From an uncultured Clostridia bacterium (GTDB lineage Bacteria; Bacillota; Clostridia; Christensenellales; UBA1242): 42,841 nt of DNA. Below the pieces are notes generated by a model. The model was not told the DNA's origin and did not search any database. It saw only the letters and a list, made by a program, of their open reading frames with translations. The translations under genes were made by a program, and so were the position numbers. The stretch lies in NCBI GenBank assembly GCA_944381205.1, contig CALWKG010000002.1:84464-127304 (forward strand). Reading direction: 5' to 3'. This document shows positions 19,440 through 27,928 of the stretch, in pieces. Position 1 is the first letter of the stretch, and the number at the start of each line of letters is the position of its first letter.

Positions 19440-20438
19440 TTGGAAAAGGTATTAAGTGTGAGTGTCGCGTGCTATAATTTAAGGGATATGATAGAAGACA
19501 ATATAAAGTCTTTTTGTGAAAGTGAATCTCGTGACAAAATAGAACTTATAATAGTAGATGACGGTAGCAAAGACAATACCATTGATTATGTACGAAAATA
19601 TCTAGATAAATATCCAAACACAATAAAACTTATTGCAAAGCAAAACGAGGGTGCTGGTTCTACCGTTAATTATGGTATTAAAAATGCAACGGGAAAATAT
19701 TTTAGGATGCTTGACGGAGATGATATGGCAATGACCAAAAATTTAGATGCGTTTATTGAGTTTTTGGAAAATTGCGATGCGGATATGGTTATAAGTGATT
19801 ACTGCTGTTTAAACAACAAGACAAAGGAGTTGTTTGACGAAAAAAGGTTTAAAGATTTGCCTGTGGGGGAAAGTTTAAACTTTGACGAAGTACAACCAAA
19901 TTTACCTAATGAGATGCATACTATTGCGTATAAAACTAGTATCTTGCAAGACAACAAAATTACACTTGATAACGGATATTATACGGACACAGAATATGTT
20001 TTATATCCTATCCCTTATGTAAAAACGGTTAGTTACTTTAATGATATAATATATATTTATAGGTTAGAAAATGAAAATCAAAGTGTAAGTGTGACAAGTT
20101 TAGTAAAAAATAGAGCCTATCATCAGCAGATTTTGTTTAATTTAATAACTTATTATTTGCAAAAAAGAGATACCTTGTCTTTACCGCAAAGGGAATACAT
20201 TTTAAACAGAATTAAAATAATGACTTGGACCCAGACGAAAATATTTTTATTTATAGATGACAAAAAACAGGGCAAGCAAGAAGTGAAGGAATTTTTAACT
20301 AAACTTAAACAAACAGATGATGAAGTTTATAATTATAGCAAAAAAAGTAAACTAATTAAATTGTTGTTAATGTCCAATTACCTTTTATTTGGGGTGTTAT
20401 CAAAGCACTTTAAAAACAGGGAAAGGAGTAATTATTAA
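19440..20438 (+). CDS. GT2 family glycosyltransferase
   Basis: 332 residues. The GT-A signature is clear: SVSVACYNL at the N-terminus, IIVDDGSKDNT near residue 37, KQNEGAGSTVNYG near 75 and the MLDGDDM metal motif near 95. The C-terminal 100 residues are helical and basic. The start is TTG at 19440, two bases after the previous stop and about 10 bases after GGGAG; no ATG lies near. As the last gene of the glycan operon it probably adds one sugar to the repeat unit. The acceptor is unknown. Confidence 0.88.
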   Translation: MEKVLSVSVACYNLRDMIEDNIKSFCESESRDKIELIIVDDGSKDNTIDYVRKYLDKYPNTIKLIAKQNEGAGSTVNYGIKNATGKYFRMLDGDDMAMTKNLDAFIEFLENCDADMVISDYCCLNNKTKELFDEKRFKDLPVGESLNFDEVQPNLPNEMHTIAYKTSILQDNKITLDNGYYTDTEYVLYPIPYVKTVSYFNDIIYIYRLENENQSVSVTSLVKNRAYHQQILFNLITYYLQKRDTLSLPQREYILNRIKIMTWTQTKIFLFIDDKKQGKQEVKEFLTKLKQTDDEVYNYSKKSKLIKLLLMSNYLLFGVLSKHFKNRERSNY

Positions 20439-20458
20439 TAAAAAGGTAAAGCAGAAAA

Positions 20459-22138
20459 ATGGATATAGAGAATATTACACCAACTAATTTTATAGAAGAA
20501 GAAATCGTAAAAGATTTAAGGGAAGGCAAAATTGATAAGGTTATTACTCGTTGTCCGCCAGAGCCAAGTGGTTATTGGCACATAGGGCATTGTAAGGCTT
20601 GGGTAATAAACTTTGAAACAGCATTAAAATTTGGGGGATACACTTATCTTAGAATGGACGACACCAATCCGAGTCGTGAGCAGGGTGAATTTGCTGAAAG
20701 TTATTTAGATGACTTAAAGTGGTTAGGTTATACTCCAAAGGCAGTAATTTATGCCAGTGAGGCATACTTTGAAGGTATATATAATTTGGCAGAAAAACTT
20801 ATTATGAAGGGGTTAGCATACGTAGATGAGTTAAGCCAAGAAGAACAACTTAAAATGAAGGGTACTTTAACAACCCCGGGGATAAATAGCCCGTATAGAG
20901 ATAGACCAAAGGAAGAAAGTTTAAAACTTTTTCGTGAAATGCGCGCGGGGAAATTTCCAGACGGGAGTTTAACTTTGCGGGCAAAAATAGATATGAGTCA
21001 CCCAAATATTTTGATGCGTGACCCAATAATGTATAAAATTTCTCGCGAACACCATTACAAAACTGGTGATAAGTGGTGCATTTATCCAATCTATGATTTT
21101 GCTCACCCTATGGAAGACGCATTAGAAGGGGTAACGTATAGTTTGTGCGATATCACTTTTAGAGTGCATAGAGAAGTATACGAATGGTTTGTGGATAATT
21201 GCTGGGACGGGGAAGTTAAGCCAAAACAAAGAGAGTTTTCTACTCTTAACTTAGAAAATGTTTTACTGGGCAAAAGGTATTTAAAGCAACTGGTTGAAAG
21301 TAAATATGTTATGGGTTGGGACGACCCGAGGTTGCTTACTATTGTGGGTATGAAAAGACGCGGATACACTGCTCAGGGTATTAAAAATTTTGTAAAAAGT
21401 TGCGGGGTTGTGGCTAGTGAAAGCACCATACCTTTTTCTTCACTAGAATATTATATTAGGGAAGATTTAAACAAAGTGGCAACTAGGGCGATGGTGGTTT
21501 TAAATCCATTAAAAGTTATAATTACAAATATGGAAGACGGGGTTACAGAAGAAATTGAGATAGAAAACAACCCTAATGACGAAAATTCTGGCAAACATAA
21601 AGCGGTTTTTGCCCGAGAAATTTATATTGAAAGGGAAGATTTTTCTGATAATCCGCCACCAAAGTATAATAGGCTAACCCCTAATGGTATTGTAAGGTTA
21701 AAGGGTGCTTATGTTATAAAGTGCAACAATGTTGTTTATGACAACAACGGGGATATTGACCACTTAGAGTGTGAATATTTAAAAAATACAAAAAGCGGGC
21801 AAGAAGGTAGCAATATCAAGGTCAAAGGCACCATTCATTTTGTTGCAAAGTGCAATAGTTTTGATTGCACAATTAGGGATTTTAAAAATTTAACAAAAGA
21901 TGAATATTTATGGCCGGGTAAAGCACTAGCACAAGGTGTAAAAATTGACGAGATTTTACAGCAAAATTCACTTGTGACTTCACGGGCTAAGGCGGAAAAA
22001 TTTTTAAAGACCGCAACTCCTTATTCTCACTATCAGTTTATGCGTAAGGGCTACTATACTCTTGATAAAGATTCTACAAAAGACGAATACATTTTTAATT
22101 CTACTATCTCACTTAAAGATTCGTTTAAAAAGAATTAA
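20459..22138 (+). CDS. glnS: Glutaminyl-tRNA synthetase with degenerate KMSKS motif
   Basis: 559 residues. The class I HIGH motif is at residues 41-44 inside CPPEPSGYWHIGHCK. MDDTNPSRE, the region LTLRAKIDM and GWDDPRLLTIVGMKRRGY are diagnostic of GlnRS rather than GluRS. The C-terminal half is the beta-barrel anticodon-binding domain. The KMSKS equivalent, normally VMSKR in GlnRS, reads LLGKR at residues 269-273, and the usual FEDHR/FEDNR motif reads FRVHR. It charges tRNA-Gln directly with glutamine. It lies 20 bases after the glycan operon and may be co-transcribed with it. The ATG follows a weak AAAGCAGAAAA purine stretch. Confidence 0.9.
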   Translation: MDIENITPTNFIEEEIVKDLREGKIDKVITRCPPEPSGYWHIGHCKAWVINFETALKFGGYTYLRMDDTNPSREQGEFAESYLDDLKWLGYTPKAVIYASEAYFEGIYNLAEKLIMKGLAYVDELSQEEQLKMKGTLTTPGINSPYRDRPKEESLKLFREMRAGKFPDGSLTLRAKIDMSHPNILMRDPIMYKISREHHYKTGDKWCIYPIYDFAHPMEDALEGVTYSLCDITFRVHREVYEWFVDNCWDGEVKPKQREFSTLNLENVLLGKRYLKQLVESKYVMGWDDPRLLTIVGMKRRGYTAQGIKNFVKSCGVVASESTIPFSSLEYYIREDLNKVATRAMVVLNPLKVIITNMEDGVTEEIEIENNPNDENSGKHKAVFAREIYIEREDFSDNPPPKYNRLTPNGIVRLKGAYVIKCNNVVYDNNGDIDHLECEYLKNTKSGQEGSNIKVKGTIHFVAKCNSFDCTIRDFKNLTKDEYLWPGKALAQGVKIDEILQQNSLVTSRAKAEKFLKTATPYSHYQFMRKGYYTLDKDSTKDEYIFNSTISLKDSFKKN

Positions 22139-22197
22139 ATTTATTGGACCCAGTAAATTTTAAAGTGAAAAAATTAAAAAAAATTCATAAAACAATT

Positions 22198-22235
22198 AAA
22201 AACTACCGCAAATATTATTTAAGGTAGTTTTTTTT
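22198..22235 (+). terminator. Intrinsic terminator after glnS
   Basis: A perfect 10-bp stem AAAAACTACC / GGTAGTTTTT with a 15-base loop runs into a T-tract of eight. It separates the glycan/glnS unit from the glycogen operon. The rest of the 380-base gap is AT-rich. Confidence 0.85.
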
Positions 22236-22351
22236 AATGTCTTTGAGATGTGATATAGTGTTATAAAAATTTTTTATGCTAATTGTTTTTTTAAGTAAAT
22301 TTTTAAAACAATAAAATTAAAAAAATAAATAAAAAAAGTGTGTTAATTTGG

Positions 22352-22381
22352 TTGTTTATAGTTGTTAAAATATGCTAAAAT
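22352..22381 (+). promoter_or_regulatory. Possible promoter of the glycogen operon
   Basis: TTGTTT (22352-22357), an 18-base spacer and TAAAAT (22376-22381) lie 137 bases before malQ. The match is modest, and other AT-rich hexamers in the gap compete. Confidence 0.3.
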
Positions 22382-22518
22382 ATTTACAGTAAAACGATAA
22401 CACTAAGAAAATTTATTACTAACATATTTTTATAAAATTATTGAAATTTTGTAAAATAGTTTTTTTACAACAACTTTGGCATTTTGTAACAAAAAATAAA
22501 AGTAAGAGTGGATAGATT

Positions 22519-23958
22519 ATGATGGATAACATAAGAAAAAGCGGTGTTTTGTTACATATTACCTCACTACCAAATAAATTCGGTTGGGGTAAGTTTTCCC
22601 GTGAGTGTTATGATTTTATTGATTTATTAAGTGTTGGCGGATTTTCTGTCTGGGAGATTTTACCCGTGTCACCTACGATGTTTGGTAATTCTCCGTATAG
22701 TGCAGTTAGTTCGTTTGCAATCAATCCTATTTTTTTAGACGTTAGTTCATATTTACCGCAAGCAGATTTGCAAGGTTTAACCCAGTGTAGCAATTTAGAT
22801 GAATATACAAGGAGATTTAAAGAAGTCTTAAAGATGGTGTGTGATAACTGGCGCGGTAAATTTGATTTATCGCAATTTGAAAAGGAAAATGGTTATTGGT
22901 TAAAAGATTATGCAATGTACGTCAGCATAAAGAATAAGTACGACTTGCCTTGGTATTTGTTTCCAAAAAACTTGAAAGATAGAAAGAAGGAAGCATTGCA
23001 AAAGTTTTTTATAGAAAACAGGCAGGAAATAGAAGACATAATTTTGATACAATATTTACTTGATAAGGATTACAAAAAAATAAAGGAGTACGCAAATAGC
23101 AAGGGGATAGAAATTTTTGGAGATACTCCATTTTATGTCGAACGCGATAGTGTTGACGTTTGGGCAAATCCTAGCGGGTGGCAAATAGGTAAAGGTGATA
23201 ATTTGGTGGCGGGGGTTCCGCCAGACTACTTTAACAAAGACGGGCAGTTATGGGGATACCCAATCTATGATTATGAATACCTGAAAAAGCACAATTATAG
23301 TTATTTTGAAAAGAAGTTTAAAAGGTTATCGCAATTATTTGATGTTATAAGGATTGACCATTTTGTTGCGATTAATAAGTACTATGCAGTCAAGGCGGGG
23401 AGTAAAAATGCAAAACACGGAAAATGGAAATTAGGCGCAGGGGAAGAACTTTTAAAGGTTATAGTAAAGGCAACGTCAGGAAAAATTGTTGCAGAAGATT
23501 TGGGTATTGTAACAGACAGTGTAAAAACTTTAAAAGATAAGTTTGAAATTCCCGGGGTAAAGGTTTTACAGTTTGGCTTTGATAGTGATAATGATAGTGA
23601 ACACAAGCCACATAACTACGAAAAAAATTGCGTGGCATACATAGGTACGCATGACAATGATACTTTTATGGGTCTACTTAGTGAAGGCAATTGGGATAAA
23701 ATAAACAGGTTTAAAAGATATTTTGATATGCCACTAGAATGGGGCAACGAAGCGGTAGTTGACAGGGCTATAAAATGTTTATGTAGAAGTAGTGCAAACT
23801 TAGTTGTTTTTACCATGCAAGATTTACTAAAACTAGGCAAAAGCGCTAGAATGAATACTCCGGGTGTGCCAAGTGGTAATTGGGAATGGAAATTAAATAG
23901 TTTTAATGACGATGTTTTTAAAAACTTTGCAGAGATTAACAAAATTTACGCAAGATAA
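22519..23958 (+). CDS. malQ: 4-alpha-glucanotransferase (GH77)
   Basis: 479 residues, the compact bacterial form. The N-terminal SGVLLHITSLPNKFGWG and NSPYSAVSSFAINP are family signatures. The catalytic nucleophile Asp lies in VIRIDHF, the acid Glu in IVAEDLG, and the third Asp in YIGTHDNDTF. The enzyme transfers maltodextrin segments between glucans, releasing glucose (disproportionation). It opens a six-gene cluster with glgB 31 bases downstream. A likely alternative start is the ATG one codon later; the SD is weak (AGAGTGGATAG). Confidence 0.95.
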   Translation: MMDNIRKSGVLLHITSLPNKFGWGKFSRECYDFIDLLSVGGFSVWEILPVSPTMFGNSPYSAVSSFAINPIFLDVSSYLPQADLQGLTQCSNLDEYTRRFKEVLKMVCDNWRGKFDLSQFEKENGYWLKDYAMYVSIKNKYDLPWYLFPKNLKDRKKEALQKFFIENRQEIEDIILIQYLLDKDYKKIKEYANSKGIEIFGDTPFYVERDSVDVWANPSGWQIGKGDNLVAGVPPDYFNKDGQLWGYPIYDYEYLKKHNYSYFEKKFKRLSQLFDVIRIDHFVAINKYYAVKAGSKNAKHGKWKLGAGEELLKVIVKATSGKIVAEDLGIVTDSVKTLKDKFEIPGVKVLQFGFDSDNDSEHKPHNYEKNCVAYIGTHDNDTFMGLLSEGNWDKINRFKRYFDMPLEWGNEAVVDRAIKCLCRSSANLVVFTMQDLLKLGKSARMNTPGVPSGNWEWKLNSFNDDVFKNFAEINKIYAR

Positions 23959-23989
23959 AAATAATAAAAGTCATAGGAAAAGGTGAAAA

Positions 23990-25885
23990 ATGAAAAAACA
24001 ATACGAAAGAGAATTATATTTGTTTCATCAAGGCACATATTACTGTGCCTATGAGTTTTTAGGCGCTCACCCTATGATAAAAAACAAAAAGAGTGGGTAT
24101 GTCTTTCGTACTTGGGCTCCAAATGCCAGTAAGATTAACGTTGTTGGGGATTTTAATAACTGGGATAACACAAAAAATCCTATGAAACGTATTAGTAATG
24201 AGGGAGTTTGGGAAGCATTTGTTGAAGGGGCAAAGCAATTTGACAATTATAAATTTGAGATTGTAGATAAAAAAAATTATGCAAGGTTAAAGGCAGACCC
24301 CTATGGTTTTATGCAAGAAACCAATGGAAGAACGGCTTCGAAACTATATGATATAGAAGGTTACGAGTGGGGGGATAAAAAATTTTTAGAGTACAGGGCA
24401 AAGAAAAATAATTATGATGGCCCTATGAACATTTACGAAGTTAGTTTTACTTCGTGGAAAAAGCAAAGTGATTGTTCGTATTACACATACAAAATGCTTG
24501 CCGATGAGTTAATACCTTATGTTGTAAAAATGGGGTATACTCATATAGAAATTATGCCTATTACTGAATACCCGTATGATGGTTCTTGGGGGTATCAGGT
24601 TACGGGGTATTTTGCTCCAACGTCTAGGTTTGGCGAACCAAAAGATTTTATGTATTTTGTGGATAAATGTCACCAAAATGGCTTGCAGGTTATACTTGAT
24701 TGGGTACCGGCGCATTTTCCAAAAGACGATTATGGTTTAATTGAATTTGACGGAACTTGTCTTTACGAAAATCAAGGCTGGGATAGAAAGGAGCATAAAA
24801 CTTGGGGAACGAGGCGCTTTGATTATGGGAGAAACGAAGTTGAATGTTTTTTAATTTCTAGCGCGATGTTTTTTGTGAAAAAATATCACATAGACGGGCT
24901 TAGGGTAGATGCTGTGGCTTCAATGTTGTATTTGGACTATGACAAAAAACCTAACGAGTGGGTTCCTAATCAAAATGGCGATAATAAAAATTTGGAAGCA
25001 ATAGAATTTTTAAAAAGGCTTAACGAAGCAATGTTTAAGGAATACCCAAACATACTTATGATTGCCGAAGAAAGTACCGCTTGGCCTCTTGTTACTAAGC
25101 CTACAAATGTGGGCGGTTTGGGATTTAACTTTAAGTGGAATATTGGTTGGATGAACGATAGTCTAGAATATATGAAAACAGACTCTTATTTTAGAAAGTC
25201 TATTCACAATAAGTTGACTTTTTCGATGTTCTATGCTTTTAGCGAAAATTTTATTTTACCACTATCACACGACGAGGTCGTTCACGGGAAATGTTCTATT
25301 TTAAATAAAATGTTTGGGGAATACAATGACAAATTTAAGGCAATGAGAGCCTACCTAGCATATATGTATGCCCACCCAGGTAAAAAACTGACCTTTATGG
25401 GTACAGAGTTTGCTCAGTTTAAAGAATGGGATTATATGGCAGGAATTGATTTTTGTTTATTAGATTTTGAGACCCATAACAATATGCACAAGTTTGTTAA
25501 AAAACTTAATTTAACATACTTAAATAATAAAGAATTGTACGAAGATGATTTTTCGTGGTCGGGTTTTAGTTGGTTGGTAGCAGACGATAAAAATCAAAAT
25601 GTGGTTGTTTTTGAAAGATACGATAAAAGTGGCGGGAGTATGATTTTTGCGGCAAACTTTTCTCCAAATGACCAGTTAAATTATAGTTTTGGAGTAGACG
25701 GACAAGAGTACCAAGAGGTTTTAAACACCGATAGTAAGGAATTTGGTGGTAGAGATATTTTAAATGGTATAGTTAGGGCAGAGAGGCAAAAATATAACGG
25801 GAGAGATTATAAGTTAACTATTAAAATTCCGGCATTAAGTGGAGTGTTTTTAAAGCGAAAAAATAAAAAAATAAGGTTGGGTTAA
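23990..25885 (+). CDS. glgB: 1,4-alpha-glucan branching enzyme (GH13)
   Basis: 631 residues. An N-terminal CBM48 module (VFRTWAPNASKINVVGDFNNW, residues 40-60) precedes the GH13 barrel. Catalytic residues are visible: nucleophile Asp in DGLRVDAVASML, Glu in IAEESTAWP, and Asp in PLSHDEVVHGK. It cuts alpha-1,4 chains and rejoins them as alpha-1,6 branches in glycogen. SD AAAAGGTG lies 6 bases before the ATG. It is tightly followed by glgA (4 bases), so the two are probably translated in concert. Confidence 0.97.
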   Translation: MKKQYERELYLFHQGTYYCAYEFLGAHPMIKNKKSGYVFRTWAPNASKINVVGDFNNWDNTKNPMKRISNEGVWEAFVEGAKQFDNYKFEIVDKKNYARLKADPYGFMQETNGRTASKLYDIEGYEWGDKKFLEYRAKKNNYDGPMNIYEVSFTSWKKQSDCSYYTYKMLADELIPYVVKMGYTHIEIMPITEYPYDGSWGYQVTGYFAPTSRFGEPKDFMYFVDKCHQNGLQVILDWVPAHFPKDDYGLIEFDGTCLYENQGWDRKEHKTWGTRRFDYGRNEVECFLISSAMFFVKKYHIDGLRVDAVASMLYLDYDKKPNEWVPNQNGDNKNLEAIEFLKRLNEAMFKEYPNILMIAEESTAWPLVTKPTNVGGLGFNFKWNIGWMNDSLEYMKTDSYFRKSIHNKLTFSMFYAFSENFILPLSHDEVVHGKCSILNKMFGEYNDKFKAMRAYLAYMYAHPGKKLTFMGTEFAQFKEWDYMAGIDFCLLDFETHNNMHKFVKKLNLTYLNNKELYEDDFSWSGFSWLVADDKNQNVVVFERYDKSGGSMIFAANFSPNDQLNYSFGVDGQEYQEVLNTDSKEFGGRDILNGIVRAERQKYNGRDYKLTIKIPALSGVFLKRKNKKIRLG

Positions 25886-25889
25886 AATA

Positions 25890-27917
25890 ATGGAAAAGAA
25901 TACAAAAGAGATTAAAAAGCAAAATAATAAGGTAGTATCACAACAAAAAACAAAACTAGATTTAAGTAAAGAGGAGAATAAAAATATGGCATTAAAAGCA
26001 AAAGAAAAATCTAGCACGACTACTGCTATAAAAAGGGCTAGTAGTAAAAAGGCTGTTGCTAAGACCGAAGAACTAGAAAAAAAATCAACTTCTGCCACCA
26101 AAAAAGAAATTAATAAAAAAGTGTCTTCTAGTCCTAAATCATCGGCTATTTCTAGCACAAAAATTTCTAAAAAGAATACTCCTGTAAAGGTAAATTCTAC
26201 TAGCAAAAAGGTAGCCAAGGTTGATAGTTCTTCTAAGGAGAACACAAAAAAAGTTAAGAGTGATACAGTTACAAAAATGGCAAAAAAAGTAGTTTCTAAG
26301 CCAAAAGTGGAAACTGCAAAAAAAGTAAGCGCAATTAATCTTAGTAGAAATAAAATCACTGCTACAACTGATAAGGTTGAGACAGCACTAGGGGAAAATG
26401 CTAACAAGGATATAAAAGTAATAGCCGAAAAAACCAACTTTGATGCCGTAGAAAAAAGAGAGCAAAGAAACCTTGCGTCTGTTAAAAAACTAAAAGTGTT
26501 GTTTGTTGCAGGCGAGTGCCAACCTTTTGTTGCAACAGGGGGCTTAGGTGACGTAATAGGGAGTTTGCCAAAGGCCATAGCAAAAAATAACGAAGTAGAT
26601 GTAAGTGTAATGTTGCCTCTTTACGCAAGTGTTAAGGAAAGTTATATTGAAAAATTACAATTTGTGTGTAATTTTACAACTCACCTTGCTTGGCGACAGG
26701 AATATTGCGGGATTTTTAAACTGAATCAAGACAATGTTACATACTACTTTGTGGACAATGAAAGGTATTTTAAAAGAGAAAAACCTTATGGCTTTTATGA
26801 CGATGGGGAAAGGTTTGCTTATTTTTGTAAGTCCGTGGTAGAAAGTTTGCAGGTCTTAAATTATTTTCCAGATATTATTCACTGTAACGACTGGCAATCG
26901 GCTCTTGTGTCTTCATATATCAAAACAGGCTCTTGGCAAGATTTAAGATACTATAACATAAAAAACATTTATACCATTCATAATGTAGAATACCAAGGTA
27001 TTTATGGTATGGAAAATCTGTCAGATTTGTTTGGTATAGATTACAAATTTAAAAATTTTTTGGAATATAACAACGATATCAATTTGACCAAAGCGGCAAT
27101 ACAGTTTAGTGACAAGTTTACTACTGTTAGTGAAAGTTACTGCGATAATTTAAAAGAGTCATATTGTAGCGGTGGGTTAAACTATATTATTATCCGCAAT
27201 GAGTATAAGTTGTGTGGAATTTTAAATGGGATAGATTATGATTTTTATAATCCAAAGACGGATAAGGCTATTTACTATAATTACGATATAAATAGTTTGG
27301 ACGGAAAGGTAAAAAATAAACTTGCTTTGCAAAAGGATTTAGGTTTAAAGCAAGATAAGGATATACCTTTAATTGCTGTTGTTAGCAGACTTGTATCTCA
27401 TAAGGGGATTGGGCTTCTTATGAAAATTCTTGACAGAGTACTAGAAAAGAATGTGCAATTAATAGTAGTTGGCACAGGAGATAGATGGTACGTAGATTAT
27501 TTTAAAGATTTACAAAATAGGCATCAAGATAAGGTAAGGGTTTTTGTGGATAAGTACTATAATGATATGGCAAGAAAAGCCTATGCGGGAAGTGATATTT
27601 TCCTTATGCCTAGTAAAATAGAGCCTTGTGGTATTAGCCAAATGATAGCCAGTAGGTATGGTTCTATACCTATCGTAAGGGAAGTAGGTGGATTAAAAGA
27701 TAGTATAAAGGACTTTGGTTGTGAAGGTGGCGGTAATGGATATACATTTACTAATTATAATGCGGAAGACTTGTATTATCAAATAAACAAAGCACTAGAA
27801 GATTACAAAAATAAAAAGTTGTTTAATGATAGAGTTAAGATTGTTATGAGCAAAGATTTTAGTTGGAATAATTCCGCTAAAAAATACCTAGATTTATATA
27901 AATCTCTTATAAAATAA
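25890..27917 (+). CDS. glgA: Glycogen synthase (GT5) with histone-H1-like N-terminal extension
   Basis: 675 residues, about 190-200 more than the usual 470-490. Residues 1 to about 200 are low-complexity, rich in Lys, Ser, Thr, Ala and Val (KKAVAKTEE, SKKVAKV, KKVVSKPKVE), like bacterial histone-H1-like tails. The GT5 catalytic domain begins near residue 202 (KVLFVAGECQPF). The donor-site KTGGL motif reads ATGGLGDVIGSLP, so the usual Lys is Ala. CNDWQSAL and the C-terminal KIEPCGISQM loop with the catalytic Glu are present. It extends alpha-1,4-glucan from a nucleotide-glucose. A second in-frame ATG at 25986 has a better SD (GAGGAG, 9-base spacing) and would shorten the extension by 32 residues; either start keeps it. 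Confidence 0.92.
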   Translation: MEKNTKEIKKQNNKVVSQQKTKLDLSKEENKNMALKAKEKSSTTTAIKRASSKKAVAKTEELEKKSTSATKKEINKKVSSSPKSSAISSTKISKKNTPVKVNSTSKKVAKVDSSSKENTKKVKSDTVTKMAKKVVSKPKVETAKKVSAINLSRNKITATTDKVETALGENANKDIKVIAEKTNFDAVEKREQRNLASVKKLKVLFVAGECQPFVATGGLGDVIGSLPKAIAKNNEVDVSVMLPLYASVKESYIEKLQFVCNFTTHLAWRQEYCGIFKLNQDNVTYYFVDNERYFKREKPYGFYDDGERFAYFCKSVVESLQVLNYFPDIIHCNDWQSALVSSYIKTGSWQDLRYYNIKNIYTIHNVEYQGIYGMENLSDLFGIDYKFKNFLEYNNDINLTKAAIQFSDKFTTVSESYCDNLKESYCSGGLNYIIIRNEYKLCGILNGIDYDFYNPKTDKAIYYNYDINSLDGKVKNKLALQKDLGLKQDKDIPLIAVVSRLVSHKGIGLLMKILDRVLEKNVQLIVVGTGDRWYVDYFKDLQNRHQDKVRVFVDKYYNDMARKAYAGSDIFLMPSKIEPCGISQMIASRYGSIPIVREVGGLKDSIKDFGCEGGGNGYTFTNYNAEDLYYQINKALEDYKNKKLFNDRVKIVMSKDFSWNNSAKKYLDLYKSLIK

Positions 27918-27928
27918 GGAGAAATATT

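Noticed and set aside
25850..26578. 242-residue open frame on the minus strand
   Set aside because: It is antisense to the Lys-rich glgA extension; AAA/AAG codons read backwards give Phe/Leu-rich sequence. No SD, and it overlaps two well-supported genes.
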